In this document: one piece after another, positions 1-5,141 of the stretch | Numbering within the stretch: position 1 is the first letter of the stretch | How the letters are laid out: every line of letters starts with the position of its first letter | Assembly: GCA_030631415.1 (NCBI GenBank) | Contig: DAOVLE010000150.1 | Span: 1-13,107 of the forward strand | Direction of reading: 5' to 3' | DNA: 13,107 nt | DNA from: JAAEQG01 sp023133475 | GTDB taxonomy: Bacteria > Planctomycetota > Phycisphaerae > UBA1845 | Made by a program: the position numbers and the translations under genes | The notes under the pieces: generated by a model | The model's input: only the letters and a program-made list of their open reading frames with translations | What the model was told of the DNA's origin: nothing | Databases searched by the model: none

Positions 1-12
1 ACCCATGCGCCT

Positions 13-162
13 CCTGTTGCCTGTTGCCTGTTGCCTGTTGCCTGTTGCCTGTTGCCTGTTGCCTGTTGCCTGTTGCCTGTTGCCTGTTGCCTGTTGCCTG
101 TTGCCTGTTGCCTGTTGCCTGTTGCCTCTTGCCTGTTGCCTGTTGCCTCTTGCCTCTTGCCT
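13..162. repeat. Heptamer tandem array (CCTGTTG)n, about 21 copies
   Basis: A 7-base unit, GTTGCCT on the plus strand (AGGCAAC on the minus strand), is repeated head to tail about 21 times with no spacers. Most copies are identical. The right-hand end has degenerate copies in which G becomes C (CCTCTTG at about 126-132, 147-153 and 154-160). Perfect copies on one side and worn copies on the other fit expansion by slippage. Open frames through it encode only a repeated LLPVACC peptide, which is expected because 7-base units cycle through the three frames; I do not regard it as coding. The same AGGCAAC unit occurs four times at 2546-2575 within another repeat element. Confidence 0.97.
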
Positions 163-168
163 TGATTC

Positions 169-189
169 GGCGGGTGGAACCCGCCCTAC
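169..189 (-). repeat. GTAG-headed REP-like palindrome, family A
   Basis: Read on the minus strand this begins GTAGGGCGGG and closes with ACCCGCC, giving a 7-bp GC-rich stem with a 3-base loop. It lies 20 bases past the stop codon of the minus-strand phosphofructokinase gene, so it would form a hairpin in the 3' end of that mRNA. Near-identical copies occur at 3381-3401 and 12970-12990. The GTAG tetranucleotide at the 5' foot of a hairpin is the hallmark of REP sequences handled by RAYT transposases; the link to such an enzyme here is inference. Confidence 0.85.
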
Positions 190-209
190 AGTGGTGCGAA
201 GAATCCCGG

Positions 210-1565
210 TCAATCGGCATTACTGGTGGACATGGCAGCCTTGGCACTGTATCGCCCCAGGGTCACCACCTGCCCGTAACGGCTGGAAAATGCCTCCGGG
301 TCCATCTTCGCTTCCGCCGCGAGCTTCTCGAGTTGCTCAACATTCTCGAAGTCGCCCTTTTCCAGGCGAATCATATACGAACGTGCCACCACATAACTGT
401 ATGAGTTTACATCCACCGTGCGAATTCGGGTCCGATTCGTCTGTGGGTCAGCCATGTCCTCGAAGAACATGGGGACCAGGTTCCCATCCTGTAGCGTGAC
501 CATCACCCCAGGCCGCTTGTCAGCCACGCCCTCGAGTATCAGGCGAATCGCCCCGTGCCCCAGGTCTCGGCAGTAAGCCATGTCAAACGGAATCGGAGGG
601 GCACTGCGCAACTCGTAACCCATCGTCTCGGAGACGATAGTCACCTTGTCGCCCCGCTCGGCGAAACGCTTGGTCAACTCGTACTTTAGAATCTCATCCA
701 GCGGCACTTCAGACAACCTCGGATGCCCAGCGGCGTCGGTCGGGATATCCTTGCCCAGAATGCGGGACAACTCCGCCACGTCACCCAGCTTGTAAGCCAA
801 CCCCTCAGCCACCACCGCCACACCGTCGCGTCGCCCCATTACCCGGCGTTTGAGGATCGCCCCCTCCAGGATGTCCACGATGTCGGATACCGTGGTATGC
901 TCGTGAAATTCCTCTGGAATCAGCGTCAGTGTGGCCCCCGCTGCCTTGCCGATCCCCAATGCCAGGAACCCCGAGTTGCGTCCCATGGTCACCACCAGAT
1001 ACCACCGCCCGGTGGAACGCGAGTCCTCCATCAGATTCGCACATAGTTGTGCGCCCAGGTTCCTGGCTGTCGCATAGCCGAAGGTCAGCACATCACCCGG
1101 CAATGGAAGGTCGTTGTCGATCGTCTTGGGCACGTGAACCACGCAGATTTTGCCGGCGGACCATTGCGACACAAACCGGGCGCTTAATGCCGTATCGTCC
1201 CCTCCGATAGTCAGCAAGTGGGTGATGCCCATATCCAGCAGATTATCGATAGCGGCGGTCAGCCTCTTCTCGTCAGGAGCCACCATCATCGACGTGCTCA
1301 GCTTTGAATCATCCAGCAGGCTGGCCCGGGCCGTCCCCAGAACAGAACCCCCGTTGAAATGAATCCGCGCCACGTCGGGAATGTACAGCGGCCTGGCATG
1401 TTCAGCCGGGTCAAAAGAATCCGTCACCAAGTGCGAGAAGCCGCCCAGAATCCCATGTACCTCAAATCCCTCGTTAATCGCACCGATAGCCGCTGCCCCG
1501 ATCACCGCATTGATCCCCGGTGCCGGCCCACCGCCCACCAGAATAGCCAGATGTTTGTTGTTCAT
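210..1565 (-). CDS. pfp: 6-phosphofructokinase, pyrophosphate-dependent type (451 aa)
   Basis: This glycolytic enzyme of the PFK superfamily phosphorylates fructose 6-phosphate to fructose 1,6-bisphosphate in the cytoplasm. Visible motifs are GGGPAPGIN (residues 11-19, phosphoryl-donor loop), GGDDT (121-125), PKTIDND (146-152, with the catalytic Asp of TIDND), MGR (194-196) and PEE (217-219). ATP-dependent enzymes have Gly where this one has the second Asp of GGDDT (124) and the Lys of PKTIDND (147). Asp plus Lys at these two positions is the established signature of PPi-dependent enzymes, which run reversibly. The length is between the short bacterial ATP enzymes (about 320 aa) and the long PPi enzymes. 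The ATG at 1565 is preceded on the minus strand by AGGAAG at 9-base spacing. The C-terminus ends in a low-complexity SAKAAMSTSNAD tail. A REP hairpin lies just downstream. I see no convincing promoter in the repeat-filled upstream gap. The superfamily is certain; the PPi preference rests on two residues. Confidence 0.93.
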   Translation of the reverse strand: MNNKHLAILVGGGPAPGINAVIGAAAIGAINEGFEVHGILGGFSHLVTDSFDPAEHARPLYIPDVARIHFNGGSVLGTARASLLDDSKLSTSMMVAPDEKRLTAAIDNLLDMGITHLLTIGGDDTALSARFVSQWSAGKICVVHVPKTIDNDLPLPGDVLTFGYATARNLGAQLCANLMEDSRSTGRWYLVVTMGRNSGFLALGIGKAAGATLTLIPEEFHEHTTVSDIVDILEGAILKRRVMGRRDGVAVVAEGLAYKLGDVAELSRILGKDIPTDAAGHPRLSEVPLDEILKYELTKRFAERGDKVTIVSETMGYELRSAPPIPFDMAYCRDLGHGAIRLILEGVADKRPGVMVTLQDGNLVPMFFEDMADPQTNRTRIRTVDVNSYSYVVARSYMIRLEKGDFENVEQLEKLAAEAKMDPEAFSSRYGQVVTLGRYSAKAAMSTSNAD

Positions 1566-1619
1566 ACGTCATATCTTCCTTGCAATGTGGTTCTGGTCAA
1601 GTCAATACTGTTGACTGAA

Positions 1620-1652
1620 TATGACAGCGCTAGGCCCGGCATTTATGCCGGG
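1620..1652 (+). repeat. GCGCTAGGCCCGGCAT palindrome family, copy 1
   Basis: TATGACA leads into GCGCTAGGCCCGGCAT, then TT, then ATGCCGGG, giving an 8-bp perfect core stem. The right outer arm (CCTAGCGC), present in copies at 1829-1862 and 8377-8402, is missing here; the sequence runs instead into the GGTGGCCCA element at 1660. The preceding bases (ACTGAATATGAC) resemble the terminal repeat of the element ending at 9747. Confidence 0.85.
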
Positions 1653-1659
1653 TGAGGCG

Positions 1660-1738
1660 GGTGGCCCATCGCTTTAGCGGTGGGGGACGCGAATCCTGAC
1701 GCGATTCGTGTTCCCCAGGGCTAAAGCCCTGGGCCACC
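1660..1738. repeat. GGTGGCCCAtCGCTTTAGCGG element, full copy
   Basis: A 79-base imperfect palindrome has outer arms GGTGGCCCA and TGGGCCACC. Within it are small inner hairpins around CGCTTTAGCG, CGAATC...GATTCG and AGGGCTAAAGCCCT. A second full copy lies at 12816-12897, preceded by a partial tandem copy, and another fragment begins near 13016. It lies in the upstream region of the minus-strand phosphofructokinase gene. No coding potential is apparent. Confidence 0.85.
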
Positions 1739-1821
1739 CCAGACGGGTTACACGAAATGTAACGCCCAATTGAAGTGTGGACCGAAAAAACCAACCGGAC
1801 CCCAGAATATGACCACACCCA

Positions 1822-1890
1822 TATGACAGCGCTAAGCCCGGCATAAATGCCGGGTCTAGCGCAAACCTGCCGCTACGAAACTCCGTCCGC
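1822..1890 (-). repeat. GCGCTAGGCCCGGCAT palindrome family, copy 2 with right flank
   Basis: The same TATGACA leader as copy 1 precedes a complete palindrome (1829-1862, GCGCTAAGCCCGGCAT, AA, then ATGCCGGGTCTAGCGC, with a few mismatches between outer arms). The following bases (GCAAACCTGCCGCTACGAAA, 1861-1880) recur beside the copies ending at 8402 and 9686, so the repeat unit is longer than the hairpin. Copies 1 and 2 are about 200 bases apart and share the leader in direct orientation. The gap 1566-2014 holds these repeats and the promoter at 1928-1955, and no gene. Confidence 0.85.
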
Positions 1891-1927
1891 TTAAGTCAAC
1901 AATCACGTCATGTTAACATTTCCGACT

Positions 1928-1955
1928 TTGAAATCTTTTGTGCCTGGTTTATGAT
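1928..1955 (+). promoter_or_regulatory. Sigma70-type promoter for the MarR-family gene
   Basis: TTGAAA (1928-1933), a 16-base spacer and TATGAT (1950-1955) match the housekeeping -35 and -10 boxes at four and five of six positions. Transcription would start near 1962, giving a leader of about 53 bases to the ATG at 2015. Ten bases upstream of the -35 box is a perfect 10-bp palindrome, ATGTTAACAT (1910-1919). It could be a binding site for the autoregulating MarR protein, but this is only a suggestion, since such short AT palindromes are common. Confidence 0.5.
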
Positions 1956-2014
1956 TGCTCCGCTGAAACTATTGGCTTGTTGTGATACCAATTGAGAGAG
2001 GAGCCGCTGCAACC

Positions 2015-2488
2015 ATGCCCGACGCCGAAGCTCGACAAAAACTTGAGGACCTTGCCCAGGAGGTCTTTAATGTAACCACCATGAGTTTCCTGGTGCGCTC
2101 ACGTTCCAAGGCGAGTGCCTCCGGGCAGCAACTCTCCGAGGCTGAATTTCTCACCCTCGATGTGCTGGCAAAGGAATCCCCACAGACGGTGGGGGCTATC
2201 CAGAAGGCTGTAGGTGTCTTGCCGGCCCAGATGTCACGGATCATCCGCGCGTTGGAGAGCAAGGACGGCGAGGCCTTGGTCAGTTGCGAAATCAACCCCG
2301 ATGACCGCCGCCGCATCAATGTCAAGCTCACCGCCGTAGGGCGAAAGGCCTACCAATCCTACCGTCAGGCCCGCTTGTCCCTTACCATGCAGATACTCAG
2401 CGAGCTTTTGCCCGAGGACCGCGAAGAGTTCATACGGATACTCCGCCTGATGCGCCAGAGCATCGCTAAACGCATGAACGATAAGTAG
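2015..2488 (+). CDS. MarR-family winged-helix transcriptional regulator (157 aa)
   Basis: This is a small cytoplasmic DNA-binding protein with the MarR architecture. An N-terminal helix for dimerisation (about 4-30) is followed by a winged helix-turn-helix (about 40-105) and C-terminal dimerisation helices (about 110-155). The recognition helix is near PAQMSRIIRALESK (70-83). The wing carries PDDRRRINVKLTAVGRKAY (95-113), close to the classic MarR 'DxRD/DRR...LTxxG' signature. I prefer the ATG at 2015, preceded by GAGAGGAG (1996-2003) at 11-base spacing, over an in-frame GTG at 1982 that would begin inside the leader and add 11 residues. The ligand and targets cannot be read from the sequence. 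The downstream gene is convergent, so there is no operon on that side; the phosphofructokinase gene diverges on the other side, across a repeat-filled gap. Confidence 0.88.
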   Translation: MPDAEARQKLEDLAQEVFNVTTMSFLVRSRSKASASGQQLSEAEFLTLDVLAKESPQTVGAIQKAVGVLPAQMSRIIRALESKDGEALVSCEINPDDRRRINVKLTAVGRKAYQSYRQARLSLTMQILSELLPEDREEFIRILRLMRQSIAKRMNDK

Positions 2489-2523
2489 TTGCGTCCTTAC
2501 CGGAGTGAACATTCGGTGTAAAC

Positions 2524-2639
2524 ATTCAGTGAACCTGTGGTGAACAGGCAACAGGCAACGAGGCAACAAGGCAACCTCCGGCAAGCCGTCGCGCTAGGCC
2601 CGGCATTTATGCCGGGTATTGGAGTGGTTGTCTTTCCCC
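2524..2639 (+). repeat. Composite repeat: ATTCAGTGAACC, AGGCAAC x4, GCGCTAGG palindrome copy 3
   Basis: The order is ATTCAGTGAACCTGTGGTGA (2524-2543), four AGGCAAC heptamers (2546-2575) with 0-1 base spacers, then GCGCTAGGCCCGGCAT-TT-ATGCCGGG (2591-2616), then TATTGGAGTGGTTGTCTTT (2617-2635). The left part matches the element at 9609-9652 in order and spacing. The right flank is the reverse complement of 8357-8376 apart from a 1-base difference. The element fills the gap between the converging MarR and DedA-like genes. Confidence 0.88.
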
Positions 2640-2642
2640 GCC

Positions 2643-3302
2643 CTACGCGAGAAACTTGATCGCAGCAAAACCGCCGACGAGAAGCACCACAAACGCCAAA
2701 GCCAACCAGTCAAAATAGCGATCAATAAAACGCTTCATCGGTGGGCCGAAGAAGTACAACAAACCTGCCACAATGAAAAACCGCGCTCCCCGCCCTACGG
2801 CAGACACGATGCAGAACATCGCCAAATTCATGTGCAAGGCGCCGGAGGTGATGGTGAAGACCTTGTAAGGAATCGGGGTGAACGCCGCAATGAAGACGAT
2901 CCAGAAGTCATACAGGCGATACCATTCGGTGACCTTGGCGTAATGGTCCTCGGCGTGGTAGAAGGCAATGATGGGTTGGCCTAACTGATCCATCAGCCCA
3001 AACCCGATTCCATAGCCGGCGATCCCACCTGTCACGCTGCCGAAGGTGCAAATGGCGGCAAACTTGAACCAGCGTTTCCGGACGCCCAGAACCAGGGTGA
3101 TCAAGAGCACGTCCGGCGGAATGGGGAAAAAACTCGACTCGGCAAAGGACAGCAGAAACAACGCCGGCACGCCATAGGGCGTATCCGCCCAGTGCAGCAC
3201 CCAGTCATACAAACGGCGATGGATACGCAGTTTCCCAGGCTTGGCCCGCGTTGCGGGCGTCGAACTACCGGACGTTTCAGAAGCGGCGTTGGATTCGGTC
3301 AT
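2643..3302 (-). CDS. DedA/YqaA-like VTT-domain inner-membrane protein (219 aa)
   Basis: This is a polytopic membrane protein of the DedA/SNARE-associated (VTT) superfamily, members of which are linked to phospholipid flipping and envelope homeostasis. A polar N-terminus (1-28) is followed by an amphipathic entry and the family motif FAESSFFPIPPDVLLI (53-68). A Gly-rich segment (GSVTGGIAGYGIGFG, 88-102) follows. The second re-entrant motif is FTPIPYKVFTITSGAL (141-156), with GRGARFF (170-176) and a last hydrophobic helix near 199-217. The paired 'F.PIP' motifs and the R in GRGARFF are those of the YqaA subgroup. The ATG at 3302 has AGGAA on the minus strand at about 6 bases. A candidate promoter lies at 3348-3377. 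The TAG stop (2643-2645) sits inside a GTAGGGCGGG string that looks like the start of a REP. The substrate is unknown. Confidence 0.88.
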   Translation of the reverse strand: MTESNAASETSGSSTPATRAKPGKLRIHRRLYDWVLHWADTPYGVPALFLLSFAESSFFPIPPDVLLITLVLGVRKRWFKFAAICTFGSVTGGIAGYGIGFGLMDQLGQPIIAFYHAEDHYAKVTEWYRLYDFWIVFIAAFTPIPYKVFTITSGALHMNLAMFCIVSAVGRGARFFIVAGLLYFFGPPMKRFIDRYFDWLALAFVVLLVGGFAAIKFLA

Positions 3303-3347
3303 TTGGGTTCCTGCCGGAAGTCCCGGTCTATGGCGCGGGGAGGCGTA

Positions 3348-3377
3348 ATTGTAGCCGATGCACGGTCAGGCATCCAA
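3348..3377 (-). promoter_or_regulatory. Candidate promoter for the DedA-like gene
   Basis: On the minus strand, TTGGAT (3377-3372), an 18-base spacer and TACAAT (3353-3348) resemble sigma70 boxes; the -10 box matches five of six and the -35 box only three. The predicted leader is about 40 bases. It lies immediately beside the GTAG palindrome at 3381, so that repeat would be upstream of the promoter. Confidence 0.35.
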
Positions 3378-3380
3378 TCA

Positions 3381-3401
3381 GTAGGGCGGGTTCCACCCGC
3401 C
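3381..3401 (+). repeat. GTAG-headed REP-like palindrome, family A
   Basis: GTAGGGCGGG with a 7-bp stem GGCGGGT/ACCCGCC (3385-3391 and 3395-3401) and a TCC loop, followed by TTT. The downstream bases (TTTCTCAGCGATCG) partly match those after the copy at 12970 (TTTTTGGCTGATCGCGG), so the repeat extends past the hairpin. Confidence 0.88.
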
Positions 3402-3434
3402 TTTCTCAGCGATCGTTTCTTGCTCATCGAGTTT

Positions 3435-3462
3435 GTAGGTCGGGTCTGCGGACCCGACCTAC
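3435..3462. repeat. GTAG-headed palindrome, family B (perfect 12-bp arms)
   Basis: GTAGGTCGGGTC (3435-3446), loop TGCG and GACCCGACCTAC (3451-3462) form a perfect inverted repeat, so GTAG heads the hairpin on both strands. The stem sequence differs from family A although both begin GTAGG. It lies 37 bases beyond the stop of the minus-strand gene at 3499 and may mark its mRNA 3' end. Confidence 0.9.
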
Positions 3463-3498
3463 GGGGGCTTCTTTTGCACACCACCCCACAAACGGGAA

Positions 3499-4893
3499 TC
3501 ATCTTTCGCCGACAAAGTATGCCTGGAAGGCCGAGAAGTCCTCCAGGTCCACATCCTCGTCAGTGTCGGCATCGAAGACCTCGAGGCACAACAGATCGGG
3601 AGCCATGAAACCTGCTCCCTGCCATGGCCCACTCATGCAACCGACGAACTCGGCATAGTCGATCAGGTCCACATCCCCGTCATTGTCGAAATCGCCCTGG
3701 ACCAACCGGATTCCCGCCAGCCTCGCACACTCCATGACGTCCTCGCAAAACACGAATTCCAGGGCATCGATGTTGTCCTCGGGAGCCAGCCCCAAATCCT
3801 CCGCGAAAGCGAAAACCTCCGGCGGATCAGGGAACAGCGGATCGGTGAAGGTGACCGAGATAACATCAGCCGGGCTGACGTCCAGCAACTGCAAACTGAC
3901 CGAGTTCGGCGACAGCGAAAAGAACACCTGATCCCCGAAATCAAATAAGCTGTTGGTATTGATATCGAAGACGATCAAGGCGTCGATGTCGTCTCCCTGC
4001 TCTTGCAGACCCAGGTGCTCGTAGGCTTGGGCATAGCATCTTTCACAATCAGCGGTGGACGGGTCGCCGTCGAAGAACACATCCGCCGAACTGGCCGGCG
4101 GGGGCGGCGGCGGCGGTGGCGGGCAGGTGGGAAGATAATCCAACGAGGGTGAACCCTCCGCAACAGAGAAGAACAGATAAGGGCTGCGTTTGGCGAAAGA
4201 ACCATCCCGGTTCGGGCTCAGGTTACGCGCGGTCCCGTTGCTGGATATGTAGCAGGTTGCATCGACATTATCCTGAAGTGCACCGGGGGTTCGATCCCGC
4301 GCACTGGTCGCCGGGTTGGCTTTGAAGTCGGTCCCCCCCTCGTCGAAGTTGTTGATCACCAGGAGGTTGTTTCCCGGAGGGCGCTGGTCCCCGGGCGACA
4401 CCTTGCCGCGACGTGTGAACAACATCGTTGACATGTTCAGGTCACCGGCGGCATGCCCGCGGATGGCCTGATCGCTGGCGTTGTAGGGGACCCCCATGTC
4501 AACAAGATCGGGATCAGGATCCACCGGATTGGCTGACGCACTGTCCCGGTCCACCGAGAATAACAGGGCGAACGTCTCGGTGGAGGCTACGTGGGAATGA
4601 GCTCCGGAGAGGGCATTGAGTTCGTCGCCCGAGCGCCCCAACCCCATATCGACCCCGTAGAATACCGGCAAAGGCCCCTCCTCCTCAGCCGCCAGCACCG
4701 TATCCGCCGATATATCGCCGGTGTCGATTGCCGGTGACTCAAGGTCGAAGGAATAGACCGGTATGGGCAAGGGTTTCAAGGGGCGCGATGCCCACGCCGG
4801 TGTGTACGCAACCCCCCATAACATCACCCCCACACAAAACAAACAAAACAGATAACCACCCCGCACCCGGGTTCCGGTTCGATACTTCTTCAT
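3499..4893 (-). CDS. Secreted protein of unknown function with dockerin-like C-terminal repeats (464 aa)
   Basis: The N-terminus is a signal peptide: basic KKYRTGTRVR, a hydrophobic core near 13-28, and a likely cut after AWA (about 35). The mature protein starts with a region I do not recognise (about 36-255; FYGVDMGLGRSGDELNAL and LLFSVDRDSA are noticeable). A nine-proline linker (about 258-266) follows, then a domain holding two copies of LGLxxxxxxIDAL (294-306 and 367-378). The C-terminus has two dockerin-like Ca-binding half-repeats: GDFDNDGDVDLIDYAEFV (about 400-417) and FDADTDEDVDLEDFSAFQ (about 440-457). I chose the ATG at 4893, which has GGGAG 8 bases upstream. The GTG three codons earlier would leave no ribosome-site spacing. 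It has its own promoter (4941-4969). The nearest relative in the window by C-terminal module is the protease at 9801. No catalytic motif is visible. Confidence 0.8.
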   Translation of the reverse strand: MKKYRTGTRVRGGYLFCLFCVGVMLWGVAYTPAWASRPLKPLPIPVYSFDLESPAIDTGDISADTVLAAEEEGPLPVFYGVDMGLGRSGDELNALSGAHSHVASTETFALLFSVDRDSASANPVDPDPDLVDMGVPYNASDQAIRGHAAGDLNMSTMLFTRRGKVSPGDQRPPGNNLLVINNFDEGGTDFKANPATSARDRTPGALQDNVDATCYISSNGTARNLSPNRDGSFAKRSPYLFFSVAEGSPSLDYLPTCPPPPPPPPPASSADVFFDGDPSTADCERCYAQAYEHLGLQEQGDDIDALIVFDINTNSLFDFGDQVFFSLSPNSVSLQLLDVSPADVISVTFTDPLFPDPPEVFAFAEDLGLAPEDNIDALEFVFCEDVMECARLAGIRLVQGDFDNDGDVDLIDYAEFVGCMSGPWQGAGFMAPDLLCLEVFDADTDEDVDLEDFSAFQAYFVGER

Positions 4894-4940
4894 ACGCTTC
4901 ACTCCCGCGTTGGCTTCTATCGTGGCACAACTCGACTCAT

Positions 4941-4969
4941 ATTATAGCAGATACACAATGAGTTTTCAC
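4941..4969 (-). promoter_or_regulatory. Sigma70-type promoter for the secreted dockerin-like protein gene
   Basis: On the minus strand, GTGAAA (4969-4964), a 17-base spacer and a perfect TATAAT (4946-4941) are seen, in an AT-rich patch within GC-rich DNA. The start would fall near 4934, leaving a leader of about 41 bases to the ATG at 4893. The large hairpin at 4980-5038 lies immediately upstream of the -35 box. Confidence 0.6.
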
Positions 4970-4979
4970 GCCTATTCCA

Positions 4980-5038
4980 GCGTGTCCCCCATCCCGTTCT
5001 CCGGTCCGAAGGACCGAAGAACGGGATGGGGGACACGC
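4980..5038. repeat. Long hairpin repeat (C5ATCCCGTT family), copy 1
   Basis: A 28-bp stem with one mismatch (5001 against 5017) and a GAA loop (5008-5010) is formed by GCGTGTCCCCCATCCCGTTC and its complement. Two sequence-related hairpins lie at 5199-5255 and 12908-12963. It is downstream of the minus-strand kinase gene, but there is no T-tract after the stem on that strand, so it does not look like an intrinsic terminator. The kinase-side gap 5039-5120 holds only short imperfect repeats of TTCTCACGCTCC. Confidence 0.92.
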
Positions 5039-5120
5039 GCTTTGTTTCTCACGCTCCGTTTTTCACGCTCCCCTTCGGGTCGCCGCTAAACACGCCAGCG
5101 CAGTTGCGATCGCCGCGTTT

Positions 5121-5141
5121 CTCAATTCTCAATTCTCAATT
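5121..5141. repeat. Tandem heptamer CTCAATT x3 at the kinase 3' end
   Basis: Three exact head-to-tail copies of CTCAATT (GAATTGAG-type repeats on the coding strand) encode the last residues of the kinase frame (LRIEN) and supply its TGA stop (5122-5124). It is a second 7-base tandem repeat in the window, unrelated in sequence to the array at 13-162. Confidence 0.93.

Noticed and set aside
13..162. CRISPR array
   Set aside because: Units are 7 bases with no spacers between them, and no cas gene is nearby. It is a simple tandem repeat.
5..499. Open frames encoding repeated LLPVACC over the heptamer array
   Set aside because: A 7-base repeat keeps all frames open by composition. The frames then run antisense into the phosphofructokinase gene, and no ribosome site or domain is present.
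1566..2014. Riboswitch or structured leader for the phosphofructokinase or MarR gene
   Set aside because: The strong hairpins here belong to dispersed repeat families found elsewhere in the window, and no known riboswitch pattern is recognisable.
4980..5038. Intrinsic terminator for the kinase gene
   Set aside because: The stem is strong but no T-tract follows on the minus strand, and it is one of a repeat family. Termination here is possible but not supported.
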